A stretch of DNA of 64,000 nucleotides from Setoptus koraiensis (taxonomy: Eukaryota > Arthropoda). The stretch lies in assembly GCA_048013815.1 (NCBI GenBank), contig CM106585.1, positions 10,230,001 through 10,294,000 of the forward strand, given 5' to 3'. A model generated the notes under the pieces. It saw nothing but the letters and a program-made list of their open reading frames with translations, was not told where the DNA came from and searched no databases. This document shows, piece after piece, positions 1-12,625 of the stretch (the first letter of the stretch is position 1; every line of letters starts with the position of its first letter). A program made the translations under genes and the position numbers.

Positions 1-45
1 TCAATCTGTCACATATCCGGTTTATGTTTTAACTGGGATACGGTC

Positions 46-175
46 GTTTCAGAGACGTAAGTTTCAGCGAAGTACACTTCGGAGACGTATATTTCAGAGA
101 ACGTCTATTTCAGCGAACGTATTTTCCAGAGAACGAATGTTTCAGCGACGGACATTTCATCGAATATGATTATTA
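46..175. repeat. Degenerate ~16-bp tandem repeat
   Basis: About eight imperfect units built on TTTCAGMGAACG plus a 4-bp spacer follow each other (TTTCAGAGACG, TTTCAGCGAAG, CTTCGGAGACG, TTTCAGAGAACG, TTTCAGCGAACG, TTCCAGAGAACG, TTTCAGCGACGG, TTTCATCGAA). They lie just beyond the 3' end of the transposase fragment at 238-645. I infer that they are the subterminal repeats of that transposon, because some MULE and foldback elements have repeat-rich ends. No matching second terminus is visible in the window. Confidence 0.6.
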
Positions 176-237
176 TATGATTATCATGATATCATATGAA
201 TACGATACTTGACGACTGATTGATATTACTAATTGAA

Positions 238-645
238 CTACTCCTCTACTTCAGTCTCATCGTCATCTATTGAGAAGACAAAAGTAAATTTCAGATTGTG
301 AGCTAGACTTTTTAGAAATTCAAGATTTTCTCGATTGCTTCGATCTTCATAAACAGATCTTATGCTTTGTTCGCGTCTAGCTAACGCTGTGTTTGGCGGG
401 ATGAGCTGGCCGGACTCCAATTTTTCTATCATTATCATCACAGCATGATCTTCATCTCTAAACAATCCAACACGACCATAAACTCCAAGATGCTTATGGC
501 CAGATAAGCAACCAAACCTGCAATACCACGCTTCCAATGCATTTTGAGTGCGAGGTAAGCTGCGATCCTTTAGTTCGCTCACTGACCACATCGCAGATGC
601 GAATTGGGGACCACTTCCGGTTCCCCGAACATAGCAACGTAATAA
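238..645 (-). mobile_element. MULE (Mutator-like) transposase C-terminal fragment
   Basis: The minus-strand frame is open from 645 and ends at a stop at 238; the first ATG is at 591. The peptide has the pattern seen after the catalytic core of animal MULE transposases: MWSVSE, then PRTQNALEAWYCRFG (the family's PRTNNxxEGWH-like motif), then HKHLGVYGRV, and a tail with NLEFLKSLAHNL. The DDE catalytic core and any zinc finger are absent, so this is a truncated DNA-transposon remnant. Its upstream border near 624 coincides with the edge of the block duplicated downstream of GR2. The alternative, a domesticated MULE-derived exon, cannot be excluded. Confidence 0.6.
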
Positions 646-667
646 TTATACTACCATAATTTGATCA

Positions 668-930
668 TGCATGCACATTCAAACAATTGATAGAACTTTG
701 AGAGGATGGATCGCCTGACATAGCTGAGAACGTACTATAAACCTCAATGAGTTGCACCCTCTATATGCATGTCTTTATTGTGAATATTTATCGGATTCCT
801 ATAGTGTGAGCGTGGCGGTTTTGACTAGTTTACCGATGAATCGAAAGGAATTTGTTTATCTCAGATCTAGAGTGAAGGAGTATTGCAAGAATGTATACAC
901 TGCTGTTGTGATCCACACAAAAATCTTTGA
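668..930. repeat. Duplicated GR 3' block, copy 1
   Basis: This block holds the last exon and 3' flank of the first receptor gene. It matches 4003-4262 with roughly eight differences over about 255 aligned bases, counted by eye. A short flanking stretch at 624-674 matches 3346-3395. The match is the outer part of a tandem gene duplication. It is unusually well preserved compared with the 5' half of the two genes, where proteins clearly differ. Apparent plus-strand open frames here are antisense shadows. Confidence 0.8.
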
Positions 931-3016
931 TAGGAAAATAGTTTAGAAAAAAAGTTGATCGTTAATAATTGATGCCACAAGAGTTGGTACTGATAAGGAT
1001 TTGGATAAATGAGTTTGCAAGAAAGATCATTATGAAACTTACTGTAAGAAAACGATCGTGCTTGATTGCGAAAGTACGAAACAAGACAAATGATGTGGCC
1101 GATCTAGATCGGAGATGCTCCGAGGTCTCTGTCAATGCGGATCTATTTCGTGGCTTCAGCAAGGACTGAGCTGATAGCAATATTAAATTCTCATTGATGA
1201 TTTTGTACTAGAATCATTTTTTTGTTTGATGTTGAGATTAAATGAAAAACAAATGTTCTTACAATTAGAAGAGCGATGAAAAATGATGAGAAAAGAGCAG
1301 TGAAGTAGACTGATCATTGTGCGAAATTACCCTTCGCGACAGCTGGGACAGGAAGAATATTTGACAAAACACATTGATCACGTAGCTAATACCAGCAAAG
1401 CCAAAGACCAGAAAAGTGATAGCCAGCCGTCCGGAACATATCGCACAATTATAGGCACTGACCATTGAGCTTAGAACCCAAGTGCATGAGCACAATGACA
1501 TAAATACATCTAAATCGGTTCTATCGGTGAATACTTCTTTCAGTATTTTCATTTCATACAATAGTTGATGCAAAACTATCAACATTTTTTCGCATTCCTC
1601 ATCACATGTTTGCAATCGCCAACGAAGAGAATCATCAAATGAGGTCTTCTTGCGTTCTTTTGCTCGATCTTCCAGTGGATATGTTGGATATGTCATTTCT
1701 TTTTCATTAAGATATGCAGAGAATGCTGGATTTGAGGCAGTTAGATTTCGGAATGATAAGTCCCGCTCCCTCTTCAGAGTAAATCCAACACAGTTAATAG
1801 AGCGCCCATAATGTTGGTGATACGAAATTTTGATCATGTTTAGTTGCTCAATGAATTCTGTTAATTGAGTATTATAAATAGATAATCTATTAGCAAAAAC
1901 AATTGCCACTTCCATAAGGAAATAAGAATCTCCGAAACTAATCAAATGCAGGCATACACCCATAAATATGTAAGCAGTTTTCGACCAAGCCAACAAACCA
2001 CCAGCGGTTTTGTCCGAATCAACTACGATAAGTGAAAGTCCAGGAGTATCAGTAGTGGTCCAGTAGTATTGCAGCGAAAAGAGCATCGGTATAACTATCA
2101 TAAGAACAAGTAAGAGAATTGTAACTCTAACTAGAGTCTTGTATACATGAGAGGCGCATAACACACCGTTGTGATGATGTATGGCCATCAAGTCGAAGCT
2201 AGATATATCTTGCTTATTCATTTCTTTCAATATTGGATATTCCTTGATTAAATATTCAGGCATGGGCCTGCTGAGCACAAAATAAAGAATGCACTCTTTC
2301 AAAGTAAATCTAGTAGAATGCAAGAATTCTTGGTATTGAATGAAATCGCTCACAAAACCAGTAGATGTGTCGGCGGATAATACTGGCGATGGAAAATAAG
2401 TATAGTCTGTGTTTCTACGACAATTCTTTTTGGCTACTTGATGTCTGAATAAGCAAAATAACCTTTCGGCAAAGTTGTTCAATCCATATAAGAATGATAT
2501 AATATTCAATCTTCTTCGATATTCTTTCATGGGGCCGAAAAGATCATACGTAAGTACTCTCCTGACTGTCAGCTTGTACGATTCGGTATCATTCCAAGTT
2601 TGCCGTGATTCTTCTATGTATTTGGACAGATTAAATCCGTTGTAGGATGTTTGCGAGAGCCAGATCATCAGGAAGATCATTTGTAAGAAGTGGAAGAATA
2701 GCCTCAATTTACAATGTCGATACATCACAATGAATACTCGCTGACCGGACCCGTACTCGACATCGTAATAATAGGGCATCCAAGAAAAGTTGCAGCAATG
2801 TGTGATTCTCATGGCCAAAGCAAACACGTTGAATTTTGCTCTATCGTTCCAATTCCCTTTTCCTCTATTGATGTCTGCGGAAGTCCCACGATCTAATATG
2901 TCCATTTTATATGAACTTGCCATGGTTGGTTGTTTAAATCCTGGACTCATGTCTGCTTCGATCGTTTCACCATTTATTAACTGATTCGGACTGTTTGGTT
3001 GTCCCGAGATAATCAT
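856..3016 (-). CDS. Gustatory-receptor-like 7TM protein, GR1
   Basis: Three exons: 3016-1331 (562 codons), 1207-1043 (55 codons), 924-856 (22 codons plus TAA), giving 639 aa. Both introns (123 and 118 bp) are phase 0, as known for the 3' introns of the arthropod Gr superfamily; donors are GTAATT and GTAAGT. Membrane segments follow each other from about residue 100 (LFFHFLQMIFLMIWLSQ), through RRLNIISFLYGL, VTILLLVLMIVIPMLF and the VFMSLCSCTWVLSS region, to TM7 in exon 3 (FVWITTAVYTFLQYS). Conserved family stretches are YGSGQRV, YPILKEMNKQDISSFDL and FTDRTDLD. A hydrophilic loop of roughly 100 residues lies before TM6, making the protein longer than typical ~400-aa insect GRs. Such proteins are predicted ligand-gated channels of chemosensory neurons. 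The ligand is unknown. Closest paralog: GR2. Confidence 0.85.
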
Positions 3017-3395
3017 TGGTCTTTAAAGAATAATGATTCTAGGAAAAAAATAATTGAGGGAAAAACACACAAACTCCAGTGAGCACTATCAACACAGCTC
3101 TACGGTATACCTATTTCGAGCTTAGATTGGCAAATGTCATCATATTAACTGTTTAATAGCGTGTTTCAATCAGGTTGAACTTTCGCGAAAAAGTTGCAAA
3201 AATCATTGAGAGAGCATAAGGGCTTGATTGGATTATAACACGTTAATGTGTAAATTGATTAGTTGGCGCATCAATATTATACCATCATCATCTGAGATGA
3301 ACTGTTTCGTGACGAAAATTCGAAGAAAATTTTGCTCGCGGGCACCCGAACATAGCAACGTAAACGTTATACTACTATAATTTGATCATGCATGC

Positions 3396-4002
3396 TGTAA
3401 CACTTGTACAATGCTTGACTTATTAAACTAGGGACTATTACTGTACAGGGTGTCCCACGAAAGACCTGCATACTTTATTCTTGAATAACTTCAGATCCCC
3501 ACCGTAGGGGGCGCTCAACTTTTTTTTCAAGAGAATATGAGTCAAAGGAAATCTGTTGACAATGATTTCATCATTGTAAGTTGCACGATAGACCCATAAC
3601 ACGACTAAATGAAGAATTTTCGGTGTGAAAACTTCCTGAAAAACTGAACCTCTGCGCAGAATTCAGCGAAAATGTACCTTTGCTTATGGAAATGTTTCAA
3701 AACTTTTCGTGGCGCATAATGATAGAACCTTTACCAATAAATTTCCTTTGACTAATATTCTCCAGAAAAAAAAGTTGAGCGCCCCTACGGTGGGGATCTG
3801 AAGTTATTCAAGAATAAAGTATGCAGGTCTTTCGTGGGACACTCTGTATATAGTGCCTGTGAATGGTTGCTACCATCATTTATTAACATGAGTTGAGTAT
3901 GAGTAGGAAATCGACCACGATTGGTCTCTGTACAAGGTTTATATAGTGAGAGATGGCAGCTTCATAGCTAAAAAGTGCGTAGCGCGACGTTTGAACGTTA
4001 CA
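3396..4002. mobile_element. Small non-autonomous DNA transposon, interrupted
   Basis: Compared with the paralogous flank of GR1 (about 668-680), about 600 bp is inserted here. It starts TGTAAC and ends GTTACA, and is flanked by ATGC on both sides (3392-3395 and 4003-4006), where the GR1 flank has only one ATGC. Removing the inner TA-flanked element leaves about 204 bp. The terminal inverted repeat is perfect for only 6 bp and then degenerate, so the superfamily is not assigned. A deletion in the GR1 flank is a less likely alternative because it would not explain the flanking ATGC pair. Confidence 0.5.
3446..3846. mobile_element. TA-flanked MITE with long inverted repeats
   Basis: The 401-bp element begins CAGGGTGTCCCACGAAAG and ends CTTTCGTGGGACACTCTG, with TA on both sides (3444-3445 and 3847-3848). 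The inverted repeats match almost perfectly for about 80 bp and then with mismatches to about 125 bp, leaving a middle of roughly 150 bp with no coding potential. A TA target duplication and CAGGG termini fit a Tc1/mariner-type MITE. It lies inside the 3396-4002 element, so it inserted later. High arm similarity suggests a fairly young insertion. Confidence 0.8.
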
Positions 4003-4262
4003 ATGCACATCCAAACAATTGATAGAACTTTGAGAGGATGGATCGCCTGAAATAGCTGAGAACGTACTATAAACCTCAATGAGTTGCACCCTCTATATGC
4101 ATGTCTTTATTGTGAATATTTATCGGATTCCTATAGTGTGAGCGTGGCGGTTTTGACTAGTTTACCGATGAATCGAGTGGAATTTGTTTATCTCAGATCA
4201 AGAGTGAAGGAGTATTGCAAGAATGTGTACACTGCCGTTGTGATCCATACAAAAAGCTATGA
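4003..4262. repeat. Duplicated GR 3' block, copy 2
   Basis: This is the partner of 668-930. It contains the GR2 last exon and 3' flank, and the noncoding part is nearly identical to copy 1, more so than the protein-coding exon 2 of the same genes. That unevenness is what gene conversion or a recent exchange would leave. Confidence 0.8.
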
Positions 4263-6269
4263 TCATGTAGAATACATTTAGAATATTTGATTGCAAAAAT
4301 GATGATTAGTTTGATAAATATTTTTTTTGACAAGAATCAGATTATGAATGAGACAAATGAATATGAGACTAACTGTAGGAAAATGATCATGCTTGATCGA
4401 AAATGTCCGAAACAACACAAATGATGTGATCGATCTGCAACGGAGATGCTCAGATGTCTCTGTAAGCAAGCATCTATTTCGTGGCTTTAATACTCTTTGC
4501 GATGAGAGCGATACTAAATTTCCGTTGATAAGTTTAAACTGGGATCACATATCAGTCGCATCACGTAGATTCATGTCAAGACGTCATGAAAATGTCATAC
4601 AAACAAAAGTATGAATATTTTTATATGAGAGAGATGAAGTGGCGGTACAAAGATAAGGTTCTGAATTATGTTGATTTACCTTTTGTGATATTTGCGACAT
4701 GAAGAACAATTGACAGACCACATTGGTCATGTAGCTAAGACCAACAAAGCCAAAGACCAGAAAAGTAAGAGCTAACCGTCCGGAACATATCGCACAATTA
4801 TAGGCACTGACCATTGAGCTTAGGAGCCAAGTGCATGTGCACAATGAAATCAATATATCTAAATCAGTTCTATCGGTGAATACTTCTTTCAGTATTTTCA
4901 TTTCATACAATAGTTGATGCAAAACTATCAACATTTTTTCGCATTCCTCATCACATGTTTGCAATCGCCAACGAAGAGAATCATCAAATGAGGTCTTCTT
5001 GTATTCTGTTGCTCGATCTTCCAATGGATGAGATGGATATGATTGTCTTTTTCTCTCGGAATACAAAGAACATACCGGATATGAGACTCGATCTTGGATT
5101 TCGGAATTCACCTCGTTTTTCTCCGTGATATCACATTTTCTTAAAGGCCGACAGCTCAGAGCGTAAGTATTTGCTAAAATACTCAGTTGCTCGATAAGTT
5201 TCACTAATTGTATGTTGTAGATGAACAATCTGTTCGCAAGTATAACCGCCATCTCTGAAAGAAATTGAGAATCTCCGAAAGGGACAAAATTGAGAAGTAC
5301 TACGATGTAGAGATAACCAGTTTTTGACCAAGCCACGAAACCATTATCTAAAGTGATGTTATCCGTGTTGACTCTATATATAGATGGTCCACGGATGCTT
5401 ATAAGATAATAATATTCAATTGCAATAAACAGTGGTACAGCAAACAGCGTAATAATTAAGATACTCGTATATCTGACTAGAATCTTGTATATGTGAGAAG
5501 CGCATACAAATCCGTCGTGTTGATGTATGGCCATCAAGTCGAAGGTAGATATATCTCGCTGATTCATTTCTTTCAGTATTGGATATTCCCTAATCAAATA
5601 TTCAGGTATGGGCCTGCTGAGCACAAAATAAAGAATGAATTCCTTTAAGGTGAATCTAGTGGAATACATGAATTCTTCGTACCTAACAAAATCGCTCACA
5701 AAACTAGTAGATGATTCGCCGGATAGCATTGACTGTGGGAGATTGGTATATTCAGTAATTCCGCGGCTGCTTTTTCTTGCTACCTGGTGACGGAATAAAC
5801 AGAATAATCTCTGGATAAAATTGTTTAATGCATACAAGAATGTTACGATGTTTAATCTTCGTCGATAATCCTTAATTGGCCTGAACATGTCATAGGTGAG
5901 CGTGCTTCTAATAGCCATCTTATACCATTGGTAATTGCTAAATTCTTTCTCATTGCATTCCAGATATTCTGATAGATTGAATCCATTGTAGGATGTTTGT
6001 GAGAGCCAAACCATTATTAAAGTTATATGTAGACAATGCAAAAAAAGTCTAAATTTACAATTTCGGTACATAACAATGAAAATTCGTTGACCTGAACCAT
6101 ACTTGATATCATAGAAGTAGGGGCACCAAGCGAAGTTAAAGCAACTAAGCAATCGTATGGCCACAGCGAATACATTGAATTTTGTTGCTTCGCTTTGAAT
6201 CGCATTTTGTGTTCTCTTTACGAAGTCTTTGCCAAGACTTGATGTGCTGATCCCAATTAAGTTCGGCAT
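4188..6269 (-). CDS. Gustatory-receptor-like 7TM protein, GR2
   Basis: Exons are 6269-4680 (530 codons), 4538-4374 (55), 4256-4188 (22 plus TAA), making 607 aa; introns are 141 and 117 bp, both phase 0. Exon 2 reads FKLINGN through RTFSIKHDHFPT, and exon 3 reads LFVWITTAVYTFLQYS. The product resembles GR1 throughout, with YGSGQRI near the first TM and LKEMNQRDISTFDL. The pre-TM6 segment KKTSFDD to TDRTDLD is 48 residues identical to GR1, and its DNA differs at about one base in 143. The N-terminal half is clearly more diverged. Predicted role: chemosensory channel subunit at the plasma membrane, ligand unknown. The ATG at 6269 is the first in frame. Confidence 0.85.
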
Positions 6270-6741
6270 CTTTGATTCCCGGAATTAGAACGTCATATCC
6301 GTTTGAACCTAAACCATTCTATGAATGATCTTATCGAAAATGTCCCAAGAGAATGACTTTTCTTTGCTCGTTCTAGAATCTAGAATGATCGATGAACTGC
6401 ATGCAGCAAACTGTATAGATGCAGTTGTGCCACAGCATAGCTATTTTTGGAGGCGCACCGCAATTACGACAAATGGCAAATTTCATTTTGTCGACTTTCT
6501 AATGGCGTGCTCAAATGACATCACGCTTCCACTAAAAGTTAGTACCTGAGATGCAATTATCTATTTAGTGTGCAAGGCTCATGAGAGACTCTCAAATAAA
6601 TTTATTTTTACTTTTGGTTGCTATTACTTAGACGATTCAAAATGCGCACTGGAAAAGAAAATGTCTAATTTTGATCTGAGTGATAACATTCGAGAAACGC
6701 ATGATAGTGATTTGGTTCACTCCTTTTCTTACATACCATGC
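6270..6741. other. Spacer between GR2 and GR3
   Basis: This spacer of about 470 bp holds the GR2 upstream region and GR3 3' flank. I see no TATA box, RNA gene or repeat. Short plus-strand open frames here have no recognisable features. Confidence 0.6.
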
Positions 6742-8800
6742 CTAATTCAATTCAAGAGCGTTAGAGAATTGCAAGCACGCATAAACTGCTGTCGTTATCC
6801 ACACGAAGAGCTGAAATTTAGATAGAGGGATTGGTCATGAAACAAATGCGAACAAAAATACTCGAAATGTGTCATTTTACTCACTTCGCACCGAGCAAAA
6901 ATCTGTTGGGTATAGTCTGGGTACTTACTTTGAGAAAATTTTCATTATTGACTGACACAGTTCGAAGCAGAACAAATGAAGTTTCAGATCCCGATCGAAG
7001 AAATTTGGATGTCTCGATTATCCAGTAACGAGTTTTCGGTTTCAAAATATGTTGTTCCACTAATAACAACAGAAGATTCCGATGGATAGTTTTGAACTCA
7101 TTTTTTTTCGGACAGAGTTGAGCGATTGATGTTGGTTGACGAAAAAGATAATTACTTAGAATGTTTTGATATATCAAGTTACCTTCAGCAGATAATTCTA
7201 TAAAAACGCAGCTTACTTTTTCAGCAATGCGAACCAAAAAGAATAATTGTAGGACAACATTGGCCAAGTAGAAATTCCCCATACAAGTGAATATAATGAG
7301 AGGCCATTTGGTGGTGCACGTTTTGCGATTGAAAGCAACTAACCACGTACCTAGAACCCATGTGTATGAACACACTGACATGAAGACATCTATGTCAGTT
7401 CTATCAGTAAATATTTCCTTCCACAGTTTAAATTCGAACAGTAGCTGATGCAGAATCATGACCATGCGTCTGCATTTCGAATCTAATGATCGCTGTGTTT
7501 TTATTTTGGATGTAACCGGTAGCGACGAAAGGCGTCTGTCATATCGAAAAAGCATCATATCATTATAGTTCTTAGAATAAGGATTTCTTGTTGGTGAGGT
7601 GTGGTAATGGCTCCCTTTTATTCTGTCCTTATGTCTCATAAACTGTGTTGGTTCATAATGATTGCTATCAGTGTTCAGATCGTTAGTCAAGATGTTCAGC
7701 TGCTCGATGAAATCGATCAATTGTATGTTATATATTGATAATCTGTCTGATAGTAGTATTGAACGACATATGAGTACAAATGATTCGATTACGGTGCTAA
7801 CATTCAGAAATACAAGCAGCATCAAGTCAATATGTTTGATACAGTAAACGAAAGTAGTCCCTTCAAAATAGTCATCCTGGCCATAAACTTTCAGTAAGAC
7901 AATGGTTAACTGTGAAAAAAAACAAGTTTCTAGCACTATGATTAGAAGGCCGACGATTGCTACTCGAACCAAGGTTTTGTATACTTTTGTCGAGCACCAC
8001 AGTCCTCCATCAATACATATTGCCATAAGATCGAATTCTATTATGTCCTTTTGTGTCATTTCCTTTAGAACAGGGTACTCTCTTGTGAGATGTTCGGGCA
8101 CAGGTCTATTGAGTAAACAATAAAGAATGTATTCTTTACAGGACAATTTCAAAGAGAATAAAAAGTCCCGGAGCATGATTATCTCACAAAAATTTGATCG
8201 AGATTTCTCATGCAGGAGATTTCCAATTATGCTAGGTCTTGAAGTTCTTTGCTTCTGGTATCTTAACAGACAATAAAGTCTTTGCGAAAAGGAGTTCAAT
8301 ACGAATGAGAAAACCAAAACATTCATCCTTCTACGATAGCCAGCGACTGAGCTCCACACATCATGAGTGATTATTTCTACGATCGCTGACCAGCAAAATT
8401 TTTTGACTTGAGATATTGGAATATTTGCATAATCCATGTTATCATTATAATTGGTTTGGCTTAAATAATTGCCAAAATATTTTGCCAGGCCGAATCCACA
8501 ATAGGCACACTTTAGAAGCCACATAAACAGGTATAGCATCTGGAGACTGCAAATGAGTGATCTCAACTTACTCTCCTTGTAAATAATAGTGAGAACCCGC
8601 TGTCCTGTTCCATACTTGCTTATCTCATAATATTGGGGAATCAAAGAGTAGTTAAAGTAGTCAATCAACAAGTAGCCCAAGTAGAAAGCATTAAATCTTC
8701 CCATTTTGCCATGAATTACATCTGCATTCTTCTGTCCATCATTGCTGGCTTCTTGACTGCCAACTGAATTAAATCTTGAGGTCGCTAAATTGATCGCCAT
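6742..8800 (-). CDS. Gustatory-receptor-like 7TM protein, GR3
   Basis: Exons are 8800-7217 (528 codons), 7096-6929 (56), 6810-6742 (22 plus TAG), giving 606 aa. The exon 2 start FKTIHRNLL and its end NENFLK, followed by GTAAGT, are shared with GR4 and GR6. Exon 3 reads LFVWITTAVYACLQFSNALELN. The first TM region follows YGTGQRVLTIIYKESKLRS, and the family stretches YPVLKEMTQKDIIEFDLMAI and FTDRTDIDVFMS are intact. Intron 1 is 120 nt and has no in-frame stop, so an unspliced transcript would read through and add 40 residues before exon 2; no other gene of the array has this. Belongs to a subgroup with GR4-GR6, distinct from GR1/GR2. Confidence 0.85.
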
Positions 8801-10601
8801 CTGAATGTCAGTATATAATAGTTAGTAGAAGTTTCGCGATGATTATGGATCGGATTATGAAGCGAATAGGGGTACTGGCATAAGAGTGCATCGTTGAATT
8901 TGTCTAGGTGTAGTCTACAAAATGAAGCGAAGAGCTACACAATCTCGTGCAATCGGCAATAAGTATTGCCAGCATCAAGACAGATTAAATTTATTGTAGG
9001 AAGTTTACGCTACTCATTTTGAAAAAAACTGTATAGAGTGTCTATTTTGCGATAAGCGCAAGTCAATAACGTGCTTAATTCTTTGGATACTGATCGCATC
9101 TCAATCTCACCCAAACTGCCTGACTCGTTCATCAAAAAGTCGCATAAAAATCATACACAAAAGTTTGGAATTTTTTGGCCTAGGTCGTGCTTATCTAGAC
9201 GTAGCATAAAGTTAGTGTGCCCGCTTGAATGGTTCGTAGAAACAAAGGAAATCTTAGGCCAATTGGCATAAATTCAGAACCTGTCTGACTAAAATGCCCC
9301 TACTGCTCGAATTAAAGATAACTGCGCTATCTAACACCTTTAACTAAACCGACAGAGATATTCGATTGTTTATTGGTCCGTCTAATCAATGCTAGCCTGA
9401 AATCATCAGTCCTAGTTTTATCAATCGACATGGGTCACGATTCTTTCAATGCGTATTACTCCTTGCACAATAGCGATATAGGATCTAAGCGATCGCATCA
9501 GTACTATTGCGATCAAATAAAAAATAAAATTCAGCTGAAATTTATGAGAGATGCCATAGAGATCGCATGAAAACTCGAGTGATTAATGAAGTCACGCACG
9601 AAGGTGTTATACGGAAGATATCATTCATTATCAAGAGAGAGGCACAGGCAAAACTCGAGATATGATTTCCGTTATATCGGCTATTCGTGCTTGGCATCAA
9701 AATCTTTGAGGGAAGAGAACTGTTTTTTTTTCCGAAAAAAGACCCACGTTGCCAATTCAGCGAGACATTCTTCGACGAAATAGAGTCAAGTAAAGAAAAT
9801 GGCCATTCGAGAAAAAATGAGAATATTCGCTTGATTTTTTTTCACCTTTTAGTTGGACAAATGTCCATGTTTGATTGATTCATTCTACGGAGGGAAATAT
9901 TTTTAGCATTTTGACAGATAGATGATGATTCTATGCTCTGTAGTTATTCTTCCATCGTTTCCACGAGATTAAATCGAGATATTGCGATTCAAAAGATTAT
10001 CTATCCCAGCGCCGGATAAAAAAGTTTACCATCATCTGGACTGCCCGTCTGCAGATCTTTACATCCTGTTTCTTCAAAAATCTTCTCTTTTTTTCTCTTC
10101 TTCTAACCATGTTAAGGCAAAAGTTTCTGCCAGGCTTGATATTTTGCAGATTGAATATATCCAAAAATTACTCAAGCACCACCGTCAAACTTTTAGAACC
10201 TGGCATTGAGAGACTCATCGCTATTTTGTATGAAACCTCTGACACATCGATCGAGAAGATCATCATTGACTCAGACCGTCAGAAATTGGTAGATTTCCAC
10301 TCTAACCTCGACGAAATTTTTAGCTTAAAATGCAACATCTTCTTAAAATCGTCTCCTAGAGTGAACACATCTGGAATGATTCCTGAATACCTCTCGACTT
10401 CCGATAAGTAATTGATCGGCAAAATTGTCTTTTCAACTTTCAGAGCTGATGCCTTGTCATCAATTTCAATGCTCGAGCTGATATAAATGAGGATTGTTTT
10501 ACCTTAGCAGCAACTCCGCTCGTTGATAGGAATCCCATGGCTTGAAAATCGCTACTGATCAAATTCAGACAAACACGATCTAATAAGATAAGTAACAATG
10601 T
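8801..10601. other. 1.8-kb spacer between GR3 and GR4
   Basis: No gene is recognisable. Plus-strand open frames at 9071-9271, 9373-9570 and 10109-10411 lack membrane segments, motifs or splice context and look like chance. The stretch is AT-rich with a few homopolymer runs. It may hold the GR3 promoter, but no core element stands out. Confidence 0.5.
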
Positions 10602-11015
10602 TTAATTTATGTCAATAGCACTGAAGAATTGTAAAAATGTATAAACTGCTGTTGTTATCCATACAATGAGCTAAAAATTAAAATATATAATATATTTAGA
10701 TCAAAAGTTGACAATGCCTCGATGAAACAATGAGCCCGATCAAAAAGTTTTAGTAGAGATTTTTTGATTTGAGCGGAACGAATCCCAATACTAACTTTGA
10801 GAAAATTTTCGTTTGTGACTGAAACAGTTCGCAATAGAACGAATTTCGTCTCCGAGCCTGATTGAAGATGTTTCGATGTCTCCATCAACCAATAACGAAT
10901 CCTTGGCTTCAACGTATGTTGTTCTACCAACAGAATCAAGATGCTTTGATTGATGAGCTTGAACTGATATACAACGAAATAGTTAATTTGAATTCAGAGC
11001 AGAAGATTTTATATT

Positions 11016-11086
<71 letters not shown>

Positions 11087-12625
11087 CACCTTTTGGGCTA
11101 TGCGGGCCAGAAAGAATACTTGTATGACGACATTTAGTAAGTAGATATTCCCCAAACTAACTACAATCACCAAAGGCCAGTTGCTGACACAATTCTTACA
11201 ATAGAAAGCAACTAGACAGACACTTAATATCCAAGTGTATGTGCAAAGAGATATAAGAATATCTATATCGGTCCTATCTGTAAATATCTCTTTTATCAAT
11301 TTAAATTCAAACAGGAACTGATGCAGAATCATAATCAACTTTTCACATCGAGTTTCAAACTGAGTTTGTTCCAACTGTGTTTGCGATAGATCAGGTAGTG
11401 TTTTCCTCCTGCTATTTTGGATAGCTATCATATCAAGATCGTTTTTCCTATGACCACAGTCTCTACGAGCTAGAGTTTGCTTTGATCTTTTCTCTTCCCT
11501 CTCCTCAGTGCAGTTGTAAAACTTCTTGAAATATGATAATTGGCTGACACCATTGTTATGACTGTTTCTTGCCGTGCGTAACTGATCAATAAAATGAATT
11601 AGTTGAATATTGTAAATATACAATCTACTTGACAGAATAACTGATGGAATCATCAATATAAAGGGATCACCCAAGCTGGCGACAGTGATTAATATTATCA
11701 ACATCATGTCGATTCTCTGTAGGCAGCAGATAAAGATGTTCCGCCCGAAGTAGCCACTTTGACCATAGGCATCTGCTAATAAGACTGGTATTTGTGGAAT
11801 AATAAAGGTTTCCAAAACTAGTACAGAGAGGCAAATGATGACAGATGTATGTAGATGCTTTAATACACTTGTATCGAAGAACGTTTTTGTGCTGTTTGAC
11901 CAACTCGGCAAATCTAAATCCAATAGATCCTTTTTGGTCATTTCCTTCATGAACGGATATTTTTTAATCAAATGTTCCGGGGCCGGTCGATTGGAGAAAC
12001 AAAAGACCCCCATCTCTCGCAATGTCAACTTGAATGAGAATAGAAACTCAAGAATTGCCATCATCTCATGAAGGTCGGATTTTGATTTCGAAAACTGTTT
12101 AATTATGCTGGGTCTTGATATTTCACGCTTCTGGTGTCTCAGTAAATTGAACAACTTCTGGGAAAAAGAGTTTAACAAAAAACTGAACAATACCAGATTG
12201 AGCCTCCTGCGATAATCATACACTGGACCCCATGGATCTTGAGTGAAGACTCTTCTGAATAACGAGCAGCATAATGTTTTATATCCTGTGTCGGTACCAT
12301 TGGGACTGCACAAATATTTTTCGAAGTGTCTCTCTAGACCAAATCCATTATAAGAAGTTCGAATGATCCAGGTGAATATATATAGCACTTGTATGCAATA
12401 TAGAAATAATCTTGGTCTATTTTCTCTGTAAATAACAGCGAATACTCGCTGGCCGGTTCCGAATTTATTGTCGTAGTAGTAAGAAATAAACGAAAAATTA
12501 AAATACTCGATCAGCAGATAGGCCAAACTGAACAAACTGAATCTTCTAGCTTTATATTGATTCATATCGATCTTCTTCCGCCCATTGTTTGTTTGACGAT
12601 CGGAAATATATGTGTGAGGCACCAT
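10602..12625 (-). CDS. Gustatory-receptor-like 7TM protein, GR4
   Basis: Exons are 12625-11090 (512 codons), 10963-10796 (56), 10670-10602 (22 plus TAA), total 590 aa. Exon 2 begins FKLINQSILILL and ends TNENFLK before GTTAGT; exon 3 is LIVWITTAVYTFLQFFSAIDIN. Membrane segments include LFLYCIQVLYIFTWIIRTSYNG, ICLSVLVLETFIIPQI and LLNVVIQVFFLARIAQK. FTDRTDIDILISLCTYTWIL is conserved. The extracellular or loop regions carry charged insertions (EEREEKRSKQ near residue 375). Intron 1 (126 bp) consists largely of a CT/GA microsatellite starting five bases after the donor, which may make splicing length-sensitive. Confidence 0.85.
11019..11084. repeat. (AG)33 microsatellite in GR4 intron 1
   Basis: A perfect dinucleotide run of 66 bp abuts the GTGAGC donor of GR4 intron 1 (on the coding strand it reads CT repeats, a pyrimidine tract). 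It fills about half of the 126-bp intron. It would be highly polymorphic. Reading through it gives an artefactual SLSLSL tail. Confidence 0.95.
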